This document shows positions 1-6,301 of a stretch of 9,803 bases of DNA, one piece after another; the stretch's first letter is position 1, and each line of letters opens with the position of its first letter. Origin of the DNA: Dysgonamonadaceae bacterium (lineage in GTDB: Bacteria > Bacteroidota > Bacteroidia > Bacteroidales > Azobacteroidaceae); the NCBI GenBank assembly GCA_031261015.1, contig JAISKG010000011.1:1-9803 (forward strand). The letters run 5' to 3'. The notes beneath the pieces were generated by a model that saw only the letters and a list, made by a program, of their open reading frames with translations, ran no database searches and was not told the DNA's origin. A program made the position numbers and the translations under genes.

Positions 1-2553
1 GTTGTTAGGATAATTCCAGTTACGATAGTCGTTCCAGTCGGAAGAAGTTGCACCCGTCCAGGTTAGGGAATCGGGAATCAGGTAAGTGATAACCGAATAA
101 GTATCCATCAACGATGGGCCATCATAAACTTCGACATAGAATTTTTCGACGAGTTGCGTTGCGCTTTTCGTAAAATCGTGCGAATCGCCGGTGTCGATAG
201 AGGTGGGCTTGGGCGTTTTCGTTGGGTCGGAATTGTACCAAACATACTGATAACCGCTATTTTGTGGATAGAAGTAAATCGTATGAGCGCCGGGGCAAAG
301 ACCGTAATCGGGCGCGCCGAACAAAGCTTTACTGAAATTACCGGAATAATTACATTCAGGTACGAGGAAATTATCATCCGATTCGTTGATCCGCAATTGA
401 AGTACATTCGCCGGATCGATTCCGGCCGGCAATCCGGTAATGGTGTAACTGATTGGTACGGTCGTACCTGCCGGAATAGTTATATTTAAGACGTAAGTTT
501 GTACTTTCGTGAAAACGCCCGACTGCAGGACGTAGGCGCTAATATCCAAATTACCTGAAAAATCGGCATCACCGACACTCTCAATGTTGAAAGTAGCATC
601 GACGGTTCCTGCGCCGGAGTTGTAATTGGAATAGACGATAGGTACATTTAAGTCGAAAGCCAGGTCGGAACCGTAGCTCAACATTTTGCCTTCACCGTTT
701 AACAAAGTGGCTTGCTGCAGAAAGTTGTTGAAGGGCTGGAGGTAATTACCATCTTTATCGACAAATTTTGTTGCGGGATTAAGTGGATAGGGCGGAATAC
801 TCAAGTCTTCATTAATATAAACAGGATTGTATGCATATTGATTCCAAACCGAACGGGCTGGAGCCCAAGGCGTCGCAGGATCTGAAGATTCATATTTGCG
901 TAATTGGCCGACACTACCTCTACCGCTGGGAACTCCTATACATATAATTTCCGATGCGCCGTCGCTGTCGCTATCAATAACAATGGGATATTCTCCCCAA
1001 GTTGAAGAAGTTAAAGGTATAGAAATCAAATTGTAAATGATAGTTGTATCTTGTTGGGTAAGATGGCTTTTATAGCTGGCATTAATGATTCTCAAATCCG
1101 TTTCATCCCGATAGACGATTTCGGAAATATTATCTTGGTTGAAGTCAAACAGCGTGGCGCCAGTAAAACCGCTTTGATCGGAACTGGAAAGATATTCGTA
1201 AGCCAAATTACCTGCGACTGAAGTATTTCGTCTGAGTATGTTCAAGCGATAATTTGTGACATAAATAAAATCGGGATAACCGTTGCCGTTAGTATCTCCG
1301 ATCATCGGAATACTGATCGAACTATTGGTAGCAGGACTTTGAAACCAAGCTTTTAAACTTAGACTTTGTACATCCCAGATATAAAAGTAGTGATAACTGC
1401 CAGCTATGTACGACACAATGATGTCTAAATTTCCATCTTTATCCCAGTCGGCGACTTGCGTTTGTCCATCTCTTATTGCTACCGTTCCATCGGGAGAAGA
1501 TCCTACTAGGAGTTGATACTTCAGATCCATTGTATTCGTAGCAAAATTTACGCTATATACTTCGTTACCTGCGACGTATTCCAAAATTCCATCGTTATCT
1601 ACATCGGCAGCAATCGGTCGGGATAATGATTGATTATCATCTGAAGTATAACCCACATTGCCGGGACTTCTTGCAATTAAAGCGCCGGTACTAATATCGA
1701 AAACGCCACTTCCCACATATATTTCAGGTTTTCCATCTTGATTAAAATCGGCAAACCCGACAGCAACAAAGGTATATGAACTGTGGTAATCATCCGCACT
1801 TGTCCAAAGTAAACTTCCGGTATTCAAATCGTATGCATATAATTTGCCATTGTTGGCAGGTACAATTAGATAAACTACACTGTTCCATTTTGCTATACCA
1901 TAAGGAGCGCCGCTTCTTCCGTTATAACCGGCTGTACTTAAAAAACGATAAGAGCTAAAGTCATTTCCTTTGAAAATATAAACACCATTTATGCTTATAT
2001 TGGATGCAATGATTTCACTAATTCCATCTCCATCAATATCTCCGGCTAACGGTGAAATATAATTATATACGTTTATGGGTGATACCATAGATTCTGCAAA
2101 TCCCCATTGCACGGAAGCCGGCGTTACGGCGCAAGCTTCGTCTTTAATCACATTGGGTTTATCCGTAACATTAATCAAAACAAGTCCGGTAGAAGTATTT
2201 ACGCCACAGGTAATCGTATATTTCACACTATCTTGCCCGACGAAGCCAGCAGAGGGCGTGTAAATGATGTTTTTATTTCCGTCGGTCGATAAGACAGCGG
2301 AGCCGTGCGCCAAGGTTCCCGGCGCCGCGGTAGAGTTTAAGATATTCACTCCGATTCCGGCGGTGGTACAAGCGCCTAATTCGCTTTGCTTGATTACATT
2401 AATGGTGTCTTTTTGCCCCGGCAGCACAAAGCTGTTGATGAAACCGGCCTTCAAGGGCGGCTGGGCTTGTAAATTGCCTCCCAGCAATAGGAGGAAGGAG
2501 AAAAGGAGAAAGTTTCTAAACTTGCTTCGGTTGTTAAATGTTTTTTGTTTCAT
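1..2553 (-). CDS. Exported FG-GAP beta-propeller surface protein, C-terminus cut off by window edge
   Basis: The frame is open from an ATG at 2553 to the window edge (851 codons, no stop), so the C-terminus is missing. Residues 1-30 form a Sec signal peptide (basic N-region, LLLFSFL-type core, cleavage after LQA). Residues ~35-130 resemble a bacterial Ig/cadherin-like domain (IIYTPSAGFVGQDSVKYTI). Seven Ca-binding FG-GAP/VCBS-type loops follow, beginning at D172 (DIDGDG), D269 (DFNQDG), D317 (DVDNDG), D369 (DWDKDG), D420 (DTNGNG), D470 (DFNQDN) and D527 (DSDSDG). They are ~50 residues apart, with one degenerate blade implied near residue 220, as in an integrin-like propeller. Next come VWNQYAYNP...NEDLSIP (~565-585), a pattern familiar from large Bacteroidota surface proteins, then CARDB/Ig-like regions, and WTGATSSDWNDYRNW at the edge. 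Surface display by type IX secretion is inferred, since the C-terminal sorting domain would lie outside the window. The ligand is unknown. Confidence 0.9.
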   Translation of the reverse strand, partial: MKQKTFNNRSKFRNFLLFSFLLLLGGNLQAQPPLKAGFINSFVLPGQKDTINVIKQSELGACTTAGIGVNILNSTAAPGTLAHGSAVLSTDGNKNIIYTPSAGFVGQDSVKYTITCGVNTSTGLVLINVTDKPNVIKDEACAVTPASVQWGFAESMVSPINVYNYISPLAGDIDGDGISEIIASNISINGVYIFKGNDFSSYRFLSTAGYNGRSGAPYGIAKWNSVVYLIVPANNGKLYAYDLNTGSLLWTSADDYHSSYTFVAVGFADFNQDGKPEIYVGSGVFDISTGALIARSPGNVGYTSDDNQSLSRPIAADVDNDGILEYVAGNEVYSVNFATNTMDLKYQLLVGSSPDGTVAIRDGQTQVADWDKDGNLDIIVSYIAGSYHYFYIWDVQSLSLKAWFQSPATNSSISIPMIGDTNGNGYPDFIYVTNYRLNILRRNTSVAGNLAYEYLSSSDQSGFTGATLFDFNQDNISEIVYRDETDLRIINASYKSHLTQQDTTIIYNLISIPLTSSTWGEYPIVIDSDSDGASEIICIGVPSGRGSVGQLRKYESSDPATPWAPARSVWNQYAYNPVYINEDLSIPPYPLNPATKFVDKDGNYLQPFNNFLQQATLLNGEGKMLSYGSDLAFDLNVPIVYSNYNSGAGTVDATFNIESVGDADFSGNLDISAYVLQSGVFTKVQTYVLNITIPAGTTVPISYTITGLPAGIDPANVLQLRINESDDNFLVPECNYSGNFSKALFGAPDYGLCPGAHTIYFYPQNSGYQYVWYNSDPTKTPKPTSIDTGDSHDFTKSATQLVEKFYVEVYDGPSLMDTYSVITYLIPDSLTWTGATSSDWNDYRNWNYPNN

Positions 2554-2600
2554 AAAAAATTTGTTGTTTTAAGTAAGTTGTTATTATTGTGATTGTTTTT

Positions 2601-2634
2601 AAGTCTTATAGTCTTTAAGTCTTTAAGTCTTAGG
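2601..2634. repeat. Short AT-rich tandem repeat (AAGTCTT units)
   Basis: Four imperfect 7-8 nt units lie in tandem: aagtctta, tagtctt, taagtctt, taagtctt. They sit 48-81 nt upstream of the surface-protein start, inside its probable 5' leader. On the transcribed strand they read AAGACTTA. No function can be assigned. Candidates are slippage-prone spacing DNA or a protein or RNA binding array. Confidence 0.7.
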
Positions 2635-2650
2635 AGATAAGGGGATGACG

Positions 2651-2852
2651 TGAGTGCGCCGAAAGCGCATAATATAGGTAACCCCGCGCTGCGCTCCGCT
2701 TGCACGGGGTTTAGGACAATGCCACGTCCTTCCGTCAACCCCGTAGAGGGTTGAACTCCTACGGAGTTCCGGATGGAGGGTAGTGTCTGTGCACCCCGCG
2801 CTGCGCCTGACGGCTTGCACGGGGTTATCAATATACAACGCCTCCGGCGTTG
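2651..2852. repeat. Cluster of GC-rich inverted repeats (intergenic hairpin island)
   Basis: Consecutive perfect stems lie in AT-rich surroundings: TGCGC/GCGCA (2655-2669), AACCCCG/CGGGGTT (2680-2711), AGGAC/GTCCT (2713-2730), CAACCC/GGGTTG (2736-2753), AACTCC/GGAGTT around TAC (2754-2768), ACCCCG/CGGGGT (2793-2825) and CAACGCC/GGCGTTG around TCC (2836-2852). The stems at 2680 and 2793 are diverged copies of one unit (aCCCCGCGCTGCGC ... GCTTGCACGGGGTT) differing in the loop. Long minus-strand frames cross this block but read only through the repeats and carry no recognisable domain. It resembles a REP/BIME-like dispersed element. Mobility is inference, because no RAYT-type transposase is in the window. 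Confidence 0.75.
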
Positions 2853-2861
2853 CAGGGGTGC

Positions 2862-2898
2862 AAAAAAGGCCTGCCCCAAATAATTTCGGGGCAAGCCT
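2862..2898 (-). terminator. Strong intrinsic terminator, minus strand
   Basis: Read on the minus strand, AGGCTTGCCCC (2898-2888) pairs with GGGGCAGGCCT (2877-2867) over 10 bp with a single A.C mismatch and a 10-nt loop. A run of six T (2867-2862) follows directly. On the plus strand no T-run follows, so it works in one direction. It lies downstream of the promoter at 3126-3157 and upstream of the surface-protein ORF. It may end readthrough from the ettA-tlpA operon, end a short RNA, or attenuate the surface-protein gene. Confidence 0.8.
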
Positions 2899-2930
2899 GT
2901 ATCTCTCTTTAAATAGGAATCCTTTATATC

Positions 2931-2946
2931 CGCGCACGCGCGCGCG
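2931..2946. repeat. Alternating CG purine-pyrimidine tract
   Basis: Sixteen bases of strict pyrimidine-purine alternation (cgcgcacgcgcgcgcg) lie between the terminator hairpin and the (CT)14 run. Such tracts can adopt Z-DNA under negative supercoiling. That is a property of the sequence class and has not been shown for this site. Confidence 0.6.
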
Positions 2947-2983
2947 AAACAATAATTGTAAAAATTGGTTAAATCGACCTGCG

Positions 2984-3014
<31 letters not shown>

Positions 3015-3022
3015 AACATAAT

Positions 3023-3050
3023 TCCGCTAATTTCCAAACAATTAGCCGGA
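3023..3050. repeat. AT-rich hairpin in leader
   Basis: GCTAATT (3026-3032) and AATTAGC (3040-3046) pair around a 7-nt loop. The stem extends outward by TCC/GGA (3023-3025 with 3048-3050) past one bulged C. It lies just after the predicted promoter of the leader transcript. There is no T-run on either side that would make it a good terminator. Confidence 0.55.
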
Positions 3051-3125
3051 AATTTTACGTGATTTTTTGTTAAAGTTTCTCCGAGATTCATCCTGAATTG
3101 TTTTAGTTTTTTGCCTATTAGGGCA

Positions 3126-3157
3126 CAAAGGTATGGAGAATGTTTGGATTTTGCAAA
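3126..3157 (-). promoter_or_regulatory. Bacteroidetes-type promoter for leader / surface protein
   Basis: On the minus strand there is TTTG (3157-3154), a 20-nt spacer, then TACCTTTG (3133-3126), matching the Bacteroidetes -33/-7 consensus (TTTG, 19-21 nt, TAnnTTTG). Transcription should start near 3120 and run left toward the surface-protein gene. It is the only TAnnTTTG match I found on the minus strand between that gene's start and here, so the gene probably has a leader of ~570 nt. Confidence 0.65.
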
Positions 3158-3186
3158 ATATTTTTTACCGGTCTTTGCAAAAGTCG

Positions 3187-4278
3187 CTATTTCAAAAGCT
3201 CTGCCAACTGTTTGTTCAACTCCTCTCCTCTCAAATCCTTAGCAATAATCGTCCCTTGCGGATCAATCAATACCGTATGTGGAATAGTCGTGACCCGATA
3301 CAACGAGGAAGCGATGTTATTCCCTTCATGATCGGAAAGTTGAATCCAGCTCATCTTGAATTTTTGAACAGCGTTCAACCATTCTGTCTTGTTTTCATCT
3401 AAAGAAATGCCGATGATCACCAAGTTTTTATTTTTGTATTGATCGTATAACTCTCTTATCGCAGGCATTTCTTTCAAGCAAGGTGTGCACCACGACGCCC
3501 AGAAATCGAGCAGCACATACTTGCCTTTCCCTGCATAATCGGACAATGCGATGATTTTTCCCTGTGCATCCGGCAAATTGAAATCCAAGAAAGACGCGCC
3601 CATTCCGGAATATTTCCGGGCAGCGATTTCGGCCAAGACTTCTACAATCATCGGATTGGAACGGAAGGCTTCGTCAGCTTCCGACACAATGGCTTCGATA
3701 TCGTCCATCGAAAACAGCTCGATGTAATTGAGGAAAATTTCCTCACCCAGCGGATTTTGGATATTCTCGTGCACATAAGCGGAAATTAAGCCTCGTTGCT
3801 TCTCCATCAACGGTTGCACTTGCGTCCATAATTCTTCTATCTTGCTGTCGTCGGTCGCATTATCGCCCCAAGCTTCCAGCGAAAACAATTGATCGCGGAT
3901 GGAGCGGTTAGCCGCTACAACTTTTTGCCAAGCCTCATTTTCGGGATTGCCGCTGATCGTCACCGAATCGCCGGAGATCGCCACGGTGGCTTTTCCTTCG
4001 CCCACATAGACCGGTAAGCCCTGCTTGATCTCAAATCCAGCCGTCGAATCATCCATTAAAATATAATACACGCCTTCGTCCAAATCGGGAAACTCGAATT
4101 TTCCATTTTGAATCACGGCAGTATCTTCGTAAGACAAGTCGAAATTGGAGTGTTGCAACAAATAAATCTCTTTTCCATCCAAGGAATGATCGCTAACGGT
4201 TCCAACCACTCCGGGTTTGTTGCCGGTACAAGCGTACAAAAGCGTTAATAACGCTGCGATAACTGTTATTTTTTTCAT
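3187..4278 (-). CDS. DUF4369-TlpA thioredoxin-fold lipoprotein (thiol-disulfide oxidoreductase)
   Basis: This 363-aa protein has a lipoprotein signal: MKK, a hydrophobic core, then the lipobox LLYAC with C17 as the lipidated residue. Residues ~22-110 fit the DUF4369 beta-domain found before TlpA domains in Bacteroidota. A mostly helical linker follows (~115-225). Residues ~228-363 are a TlpA/AhpC-TSA thioredoxin fold with the active site WCTPC (C264 and C267) and the cis-proline motif TTIPH (P333). The protein is expected to be anchored in the periplasm and to exchange thiols and disulfides, keeping partner cysteines reduced or helping extracytoplasmic redox balance. Its own substrate cannot be named. 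It starts 11 nt after the ettA stop, so the two genes are probably co-transcribed. Family assignment is confident; the specific role is not. Confidence 0.93.
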   Translation of the reverse strand: MKKITVIAALLTLLYACTGNKPGVVGTVSDHSLDGKEIYLLQHSNFDLSYEDTAVIQNGKFEFPDLDEGVYYILMDDSTAGFEIKQGLPVYVGEGKATVAISGDSVTISGNPENEAWQKVVAANRSIRDQLFSLEAWGDNATDDSKIEELWTQVQPLMEKQRGLISAYVHENIQNPLGEEIFLNYIELFSMDDIEAIVSEADEAFRSNPMIVEVLAEIAARKYSGMGASFLDFNLPDAQGKIIALSDYAGKGKYVLLDFWASWCTPCLKEMPAIRELYDQYKNKNLVIIGISLDENKTEWLNAVQKFKMSWIQLSDHEGNNIASSLYRVTTIPHTVLIDPQGTIIAKDLRGEELNKQLAELLK

Positions 4279-4289
4279 TTTAAATCGTT

Positions 4290-5978
4290 TTAATCTACTA
4301 TTAATTTGCGGTATCTTATACGTTTAGGTTCGTTATTCCCCAAACGTTGTTTTTTATTTTCTTCGTATTCGGAATACGAGCCTTCAAAGAAGAAAACTTC
4401 CGAATTGCCTTCAAAAGCCAGAATATGCGTGCAGATGCGATCTAAAAACCAGCGATCGTGCGAGATCACAACGGCGCAACCGGCAAAATTTTCCAAACCT
4501 TCTTCCAATGCGCGTAAAGTATTCACGTCTATATCATTCGTCGGCTCGTCCAAAAGTAAAACATTCGCTTCCGATTTCAAAGTCAAAGCCAGATGCAAGC
4601 GATTGCGTTCGCCGCCCGAAAGCACGCCGCATTTCTTCTCCTGATCGGCTCCGCTGAAATTGAAACGTCCCAGATAAGCGCGCGAATTGACTTCCTTTCC
4701 TCCTACCCTGATAAATTCCGTACCGCCGGAAACGACTTCAAACACCGATTTATTCGGGTCAATGTCGGTATGCGACTGATCGACGTAACCGACTTTCACC
4801 GTTTCGCCGACTTCAAATGTGCCTTTATCCGCTTTGTCCAAACCCATGATCAGACGGAAAAGCGTAGTTTTTCCCGCGCCGTTCGGCCCGATAATTCCCA
4901 CAATGCCGTTGGGAGGAAGCATGAAATTCAAATTGTCGTACAATAATTTATCGCCGAACGCTTTAGCCACGTGCACTGCTTCGATCACTTTATTTCCCAA
5001 ACGAGGTCCGTTGGGAATGAAGATCTCCAATTTTTCCTCGCGTTCTTTAACGTCTTGATTCAAAAGTTGCTCATAAGAGTTCAAACGCGCTTTTCCCTTC
5101 GCTTGGCGCGCTTTTGGAGCCATACGCGACCATTCCAATTCGCGCTCCAAAGTCTTGCGGCGTTTACTGGCCTGCTTTTCCTCCTGCGCCATGCGCGTCG
5201 TTTTTTGTTCGAGCCACGAAGTATAATTGCCTTTCCAAGGGATGCCTTCGCCGCGATCCAATTCGAGAATCCAGCCGGCCACGTGATCCAGAAAATAGCG
5301 GTCGTGCGTGATGCAAATGACTGTGCCGGCGTATTGTTGTAAGTGCTGTTCCAGCCAGTCGATAGATTCGGCGTCCAAATGGTTGGTCGGCTCGTCGAGC
5401 AACAAAATATCCGGCTGCTTCAGCAACAAGCGGCACAAAGCCACGCGCCGCCGCTCGCCTCCCGAAAGCGTGCCGACCAATTGATCTTCGGGCGGACACT
5501 GCAAAGCATCCATTGCGCGTTCCAGTTTACTGTCGATGTTCCACGCATCTGTCGCATCAATTTTATCCTGTAATTCGGCTTGGCGGGCAAACAGTTTGTC
5601 CATTTTATCGGAATCTTCGTAATATTCCGGCAATCCGAATTTTTCGTTGATCGCCTCATATTCTTTCAGAACATCCACAGTTTCCTGCACGCCTTCCTGC
5701 ACGATTTCCTTCACCGTTTTCGTGTCGTCCAATTGCGGATCCTGTTCCAGGTAACCTACCGAATATCCCGGAGAAAACACCACTTCGCCCTGATATTCCT
5801 TTTCAATTCCTGCAATAATTTTCAGCAAAGTCGATTTTCCCGAACCGTTTAAACCGATAATTCCGATTTTAGCGCCATAGTAAAATGAAAGATAAATATC
5901 TTTAAGCACTTGTTTATGAGGAGGAAAAGTTTTACTCACTCCTACCATTGAAAAAATTATTTTTTTATCTTCAGCCAT
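4290..5978 (-). CDS. ettA: Energy-dependent translational throttle protein EttA (ABC-F ATPase)
   Basis: This 562-aa cytoplasmic protein has two ABC ATPase domains and no membrane segments. Domain 1 has Walker A GLNGSGKST (42-50), signature LSGGE (171-175), Walker B ILLLDEP (191-197) and switch H225. Domain 2 has GPNGAGKTT (364-372), LSGGE (453-457), VLLLDEP (473-479) and H507. The segment ~243-300 (RGEGIPWKGNYTSWLEQK, then MAPKARQAKGKARL) is the EttA-type inter-domain linker, and ~75-160 is the arm insert. In E. coli, EttA binds the ribosomal E site and gates entry into elongation according to the ATP/ADP ratio; length is close to its 555 aa. I chose the ATG at 5978 over an in-frame TTG 21 nt upstream, because family members start near 'MAE..' and the TTG overlaps the -7 promoter element. 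A DUF4369-TlpA gene follows after 11 nt. Confidence 0.96.
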   Translation of the reverse strand: MAEDKKIIFSMVGVSKTFPPHKQVLKDIYLSFYYGAKIGIIGLNGSGKSTLLKIIAGIEKEYQGEVVFSPGYSVGYLEQDPQLDDTKTVKEIVQEGVQETVDVLKEYEAINEKFGLPEYYEDSDKMDKLFARQAELQDKIDATDAWNIDSKLERAMDALQCPPEDQLVGTLSGGERRRVALCRLLLKQPDILLLDEPTNHLDAESIDWLEQHLQQYAGTVICITHDRYFLDHVAGWILELDRGEGIPWKGNYTSWLEQKTTRMAQEEKQASKRRKTLERELEWSRMAPKARQAKGKARLNSYEQLLNQDVKEREEKLEIFIPNGPRLGNKVIEAVHVAKAFGDKLLYDNLNFMLPPNGIVGIIGPNGAGKTTLFRLIMGLDKADKGTFEVGETVKVGYVDQSHTDIDPNKSVFEVVSGGTEFIRVGGKEVNSRAYLGRFNFSGADQEKKCGVLSGGERNRLHLALTLKSEANVLLLDEPTNDIDVNTLRALEEGLENFAGCAVVISHDRWFLDRICTHILAFEGNSEVFFFEGSYSEYEENKKQRLGNNEPKRIRYRKLIVD

Positions 5979-5996
5979 AATCTTTGTATTATTCTG

Positions 5997-6004
5997 CAAA
6001 GATA
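5997..6004 (-). promoter_or_regulatory. -7 promoter element for ettA
   Basis: The minus strand reads TATCTTTG here, matching TAnnTTTG. It lies 18 nt before the ettA ATG, so the leader would be only ~10-15 nt, AT-rich and without a Shine-Dalgarno sequence. I see no TTTG at the standard 20-nt spacing, only a TTG 12 nt upstream, so the -33 half is weak. Confidence 0.5.
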
Positions 6005-6027
6005 AACATAAAAAAACAATAAAAATC

Positions 6028-6058
6028 TTGTTTTATAAAAAATTCCATCGTACCTTTG
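6028..6058 (+). promoter_or_regulatory. Promoter for tRNA-Lys
   Basis: TTG (6028-6030), a 20-nt spacer and TACCTTTG (6051-6058) match the Bacteroidetes promoter form. A start near 6063-6065 would give a ~20-nt 5' trailer before the mature tRNA at 6085. It is divergent from the ettA promoter, with the two -7 elements 46 nt apart. Confidence 0.65.
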
Positions 6059-6084
6059 CGCTCGCTTTCTAAAAGCAAACCGGA

Positions 6085-6157
6085 GATTCACTAGCTCAGC
6101 AGGTAGAGCACATCCCTTTTAAGGATGGGGTCCTGGGTTCGAGCCCCAGGTGGATCA
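6085..6157 (+). tRNA. tRNA-Lys (anticodon UUU)
   Basis: A complete 73-nt cloverleaf folds by eye: acceptor GATTCAC/GTGGATC (one T.G wobble), D-stem GCTC/GAGC, anticodon stem CATCC/GGATG with loop CTTTTAA (anticodon TTT at 6118-6120), variable GGGTC, T-stem CTGGG/CCCAG with loop TTCGAGC, and discriminator A. The 3' CCA is not encoded (CTG follows), so it must be added by the CCA enzyme. It reads AAA and AAG codons. It has its own promoter upstream and a terminator downstream. Confidence 0.97.
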
Positions 6158-6194
6158 CTGATAGAATAACAAAGAAAAAATTTTTTATGGTATG

Positions 6195-6229
6195 AACTTC
6201 TGCAATCGGGATGATTTCAGAAGTTTTTT
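6195..6229 (+). terminator. Intrinsic terminator after tRNA-Lys
   Basis: AACTTCTG (6195-6202) pairs with CAGAAGTT (6218-6225) in an 8-bp stem with a 15-nt loop. The stem runs directly into a T-run ending at 6229. It ends the tRNA transcript ~40 nt past the mature 3' end. Its T-run doubles as the -33 region of the next promoter. Confidence 0.75.
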
Positions 6230-6258
6230 GTTGTATATTGTGTTTTGTTGTATATTTG
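6227..6258 (+). promoter_or_regulatory. Promoter for the secreted-protein / CHAT operon, with 13-nt direct repeat
   Basis: TTTG (6227-6230), a 20-nt spacer and TATATTTG (6251-6258) fit the Bacteroidetes consensus exactly. The predicted start is near 6263-6265, giving a ~37-nt AT-rich leader before the ATG at 6302. The same region holds two copies of TTTGTTGTATATT (6227-6239 and 6244-6256), 17 nt apart, which cover both promoter elements. They could be a regulator site or a chance effect of low-complexity sequence. Confidence 0.65.
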
Positions 6259-6301
6259 TACATAAAAAATAGGCAAAATCTCATTATCAAATACAAATTT
6301 T

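Noticed and set aside
154..489. Plus-strand ORF of 111 codons near the left edge
   Set aside because: It is antisense to the continuous 851-codon surface-protein frame, which has a signal peptide and repeating Ca-loop motifs.
2550..2952. Long minus-strand open frames across the hairpin island
   Set aside because: They read only through GC-rich inverted repeats, start at weak or non-ATG codons, overlap each other in different frames and the terminator, and show no domain.
3148..3183. Possible terminator after the TlpA gene (two TTTTGCAAA copies)
   Set aside because: The copies can pair, but the stem is AT-rich, the loop is long and no T-run follows. It also overlaps the -33 part of the promoter. 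The better terminator is at 2862-2898.
5164..5499. Arg-rich 111-codon frame inside ettA
   Set aside because: It is an alternate-frame shadow of the clearly conserved ABC-F protein.
5979..5999. Upstream TTG start for EttA adding seven residues
   Set aside because: The TTG lies within the TATCTTTG promoter element, and the added residues are not part of the family's N-terminus.
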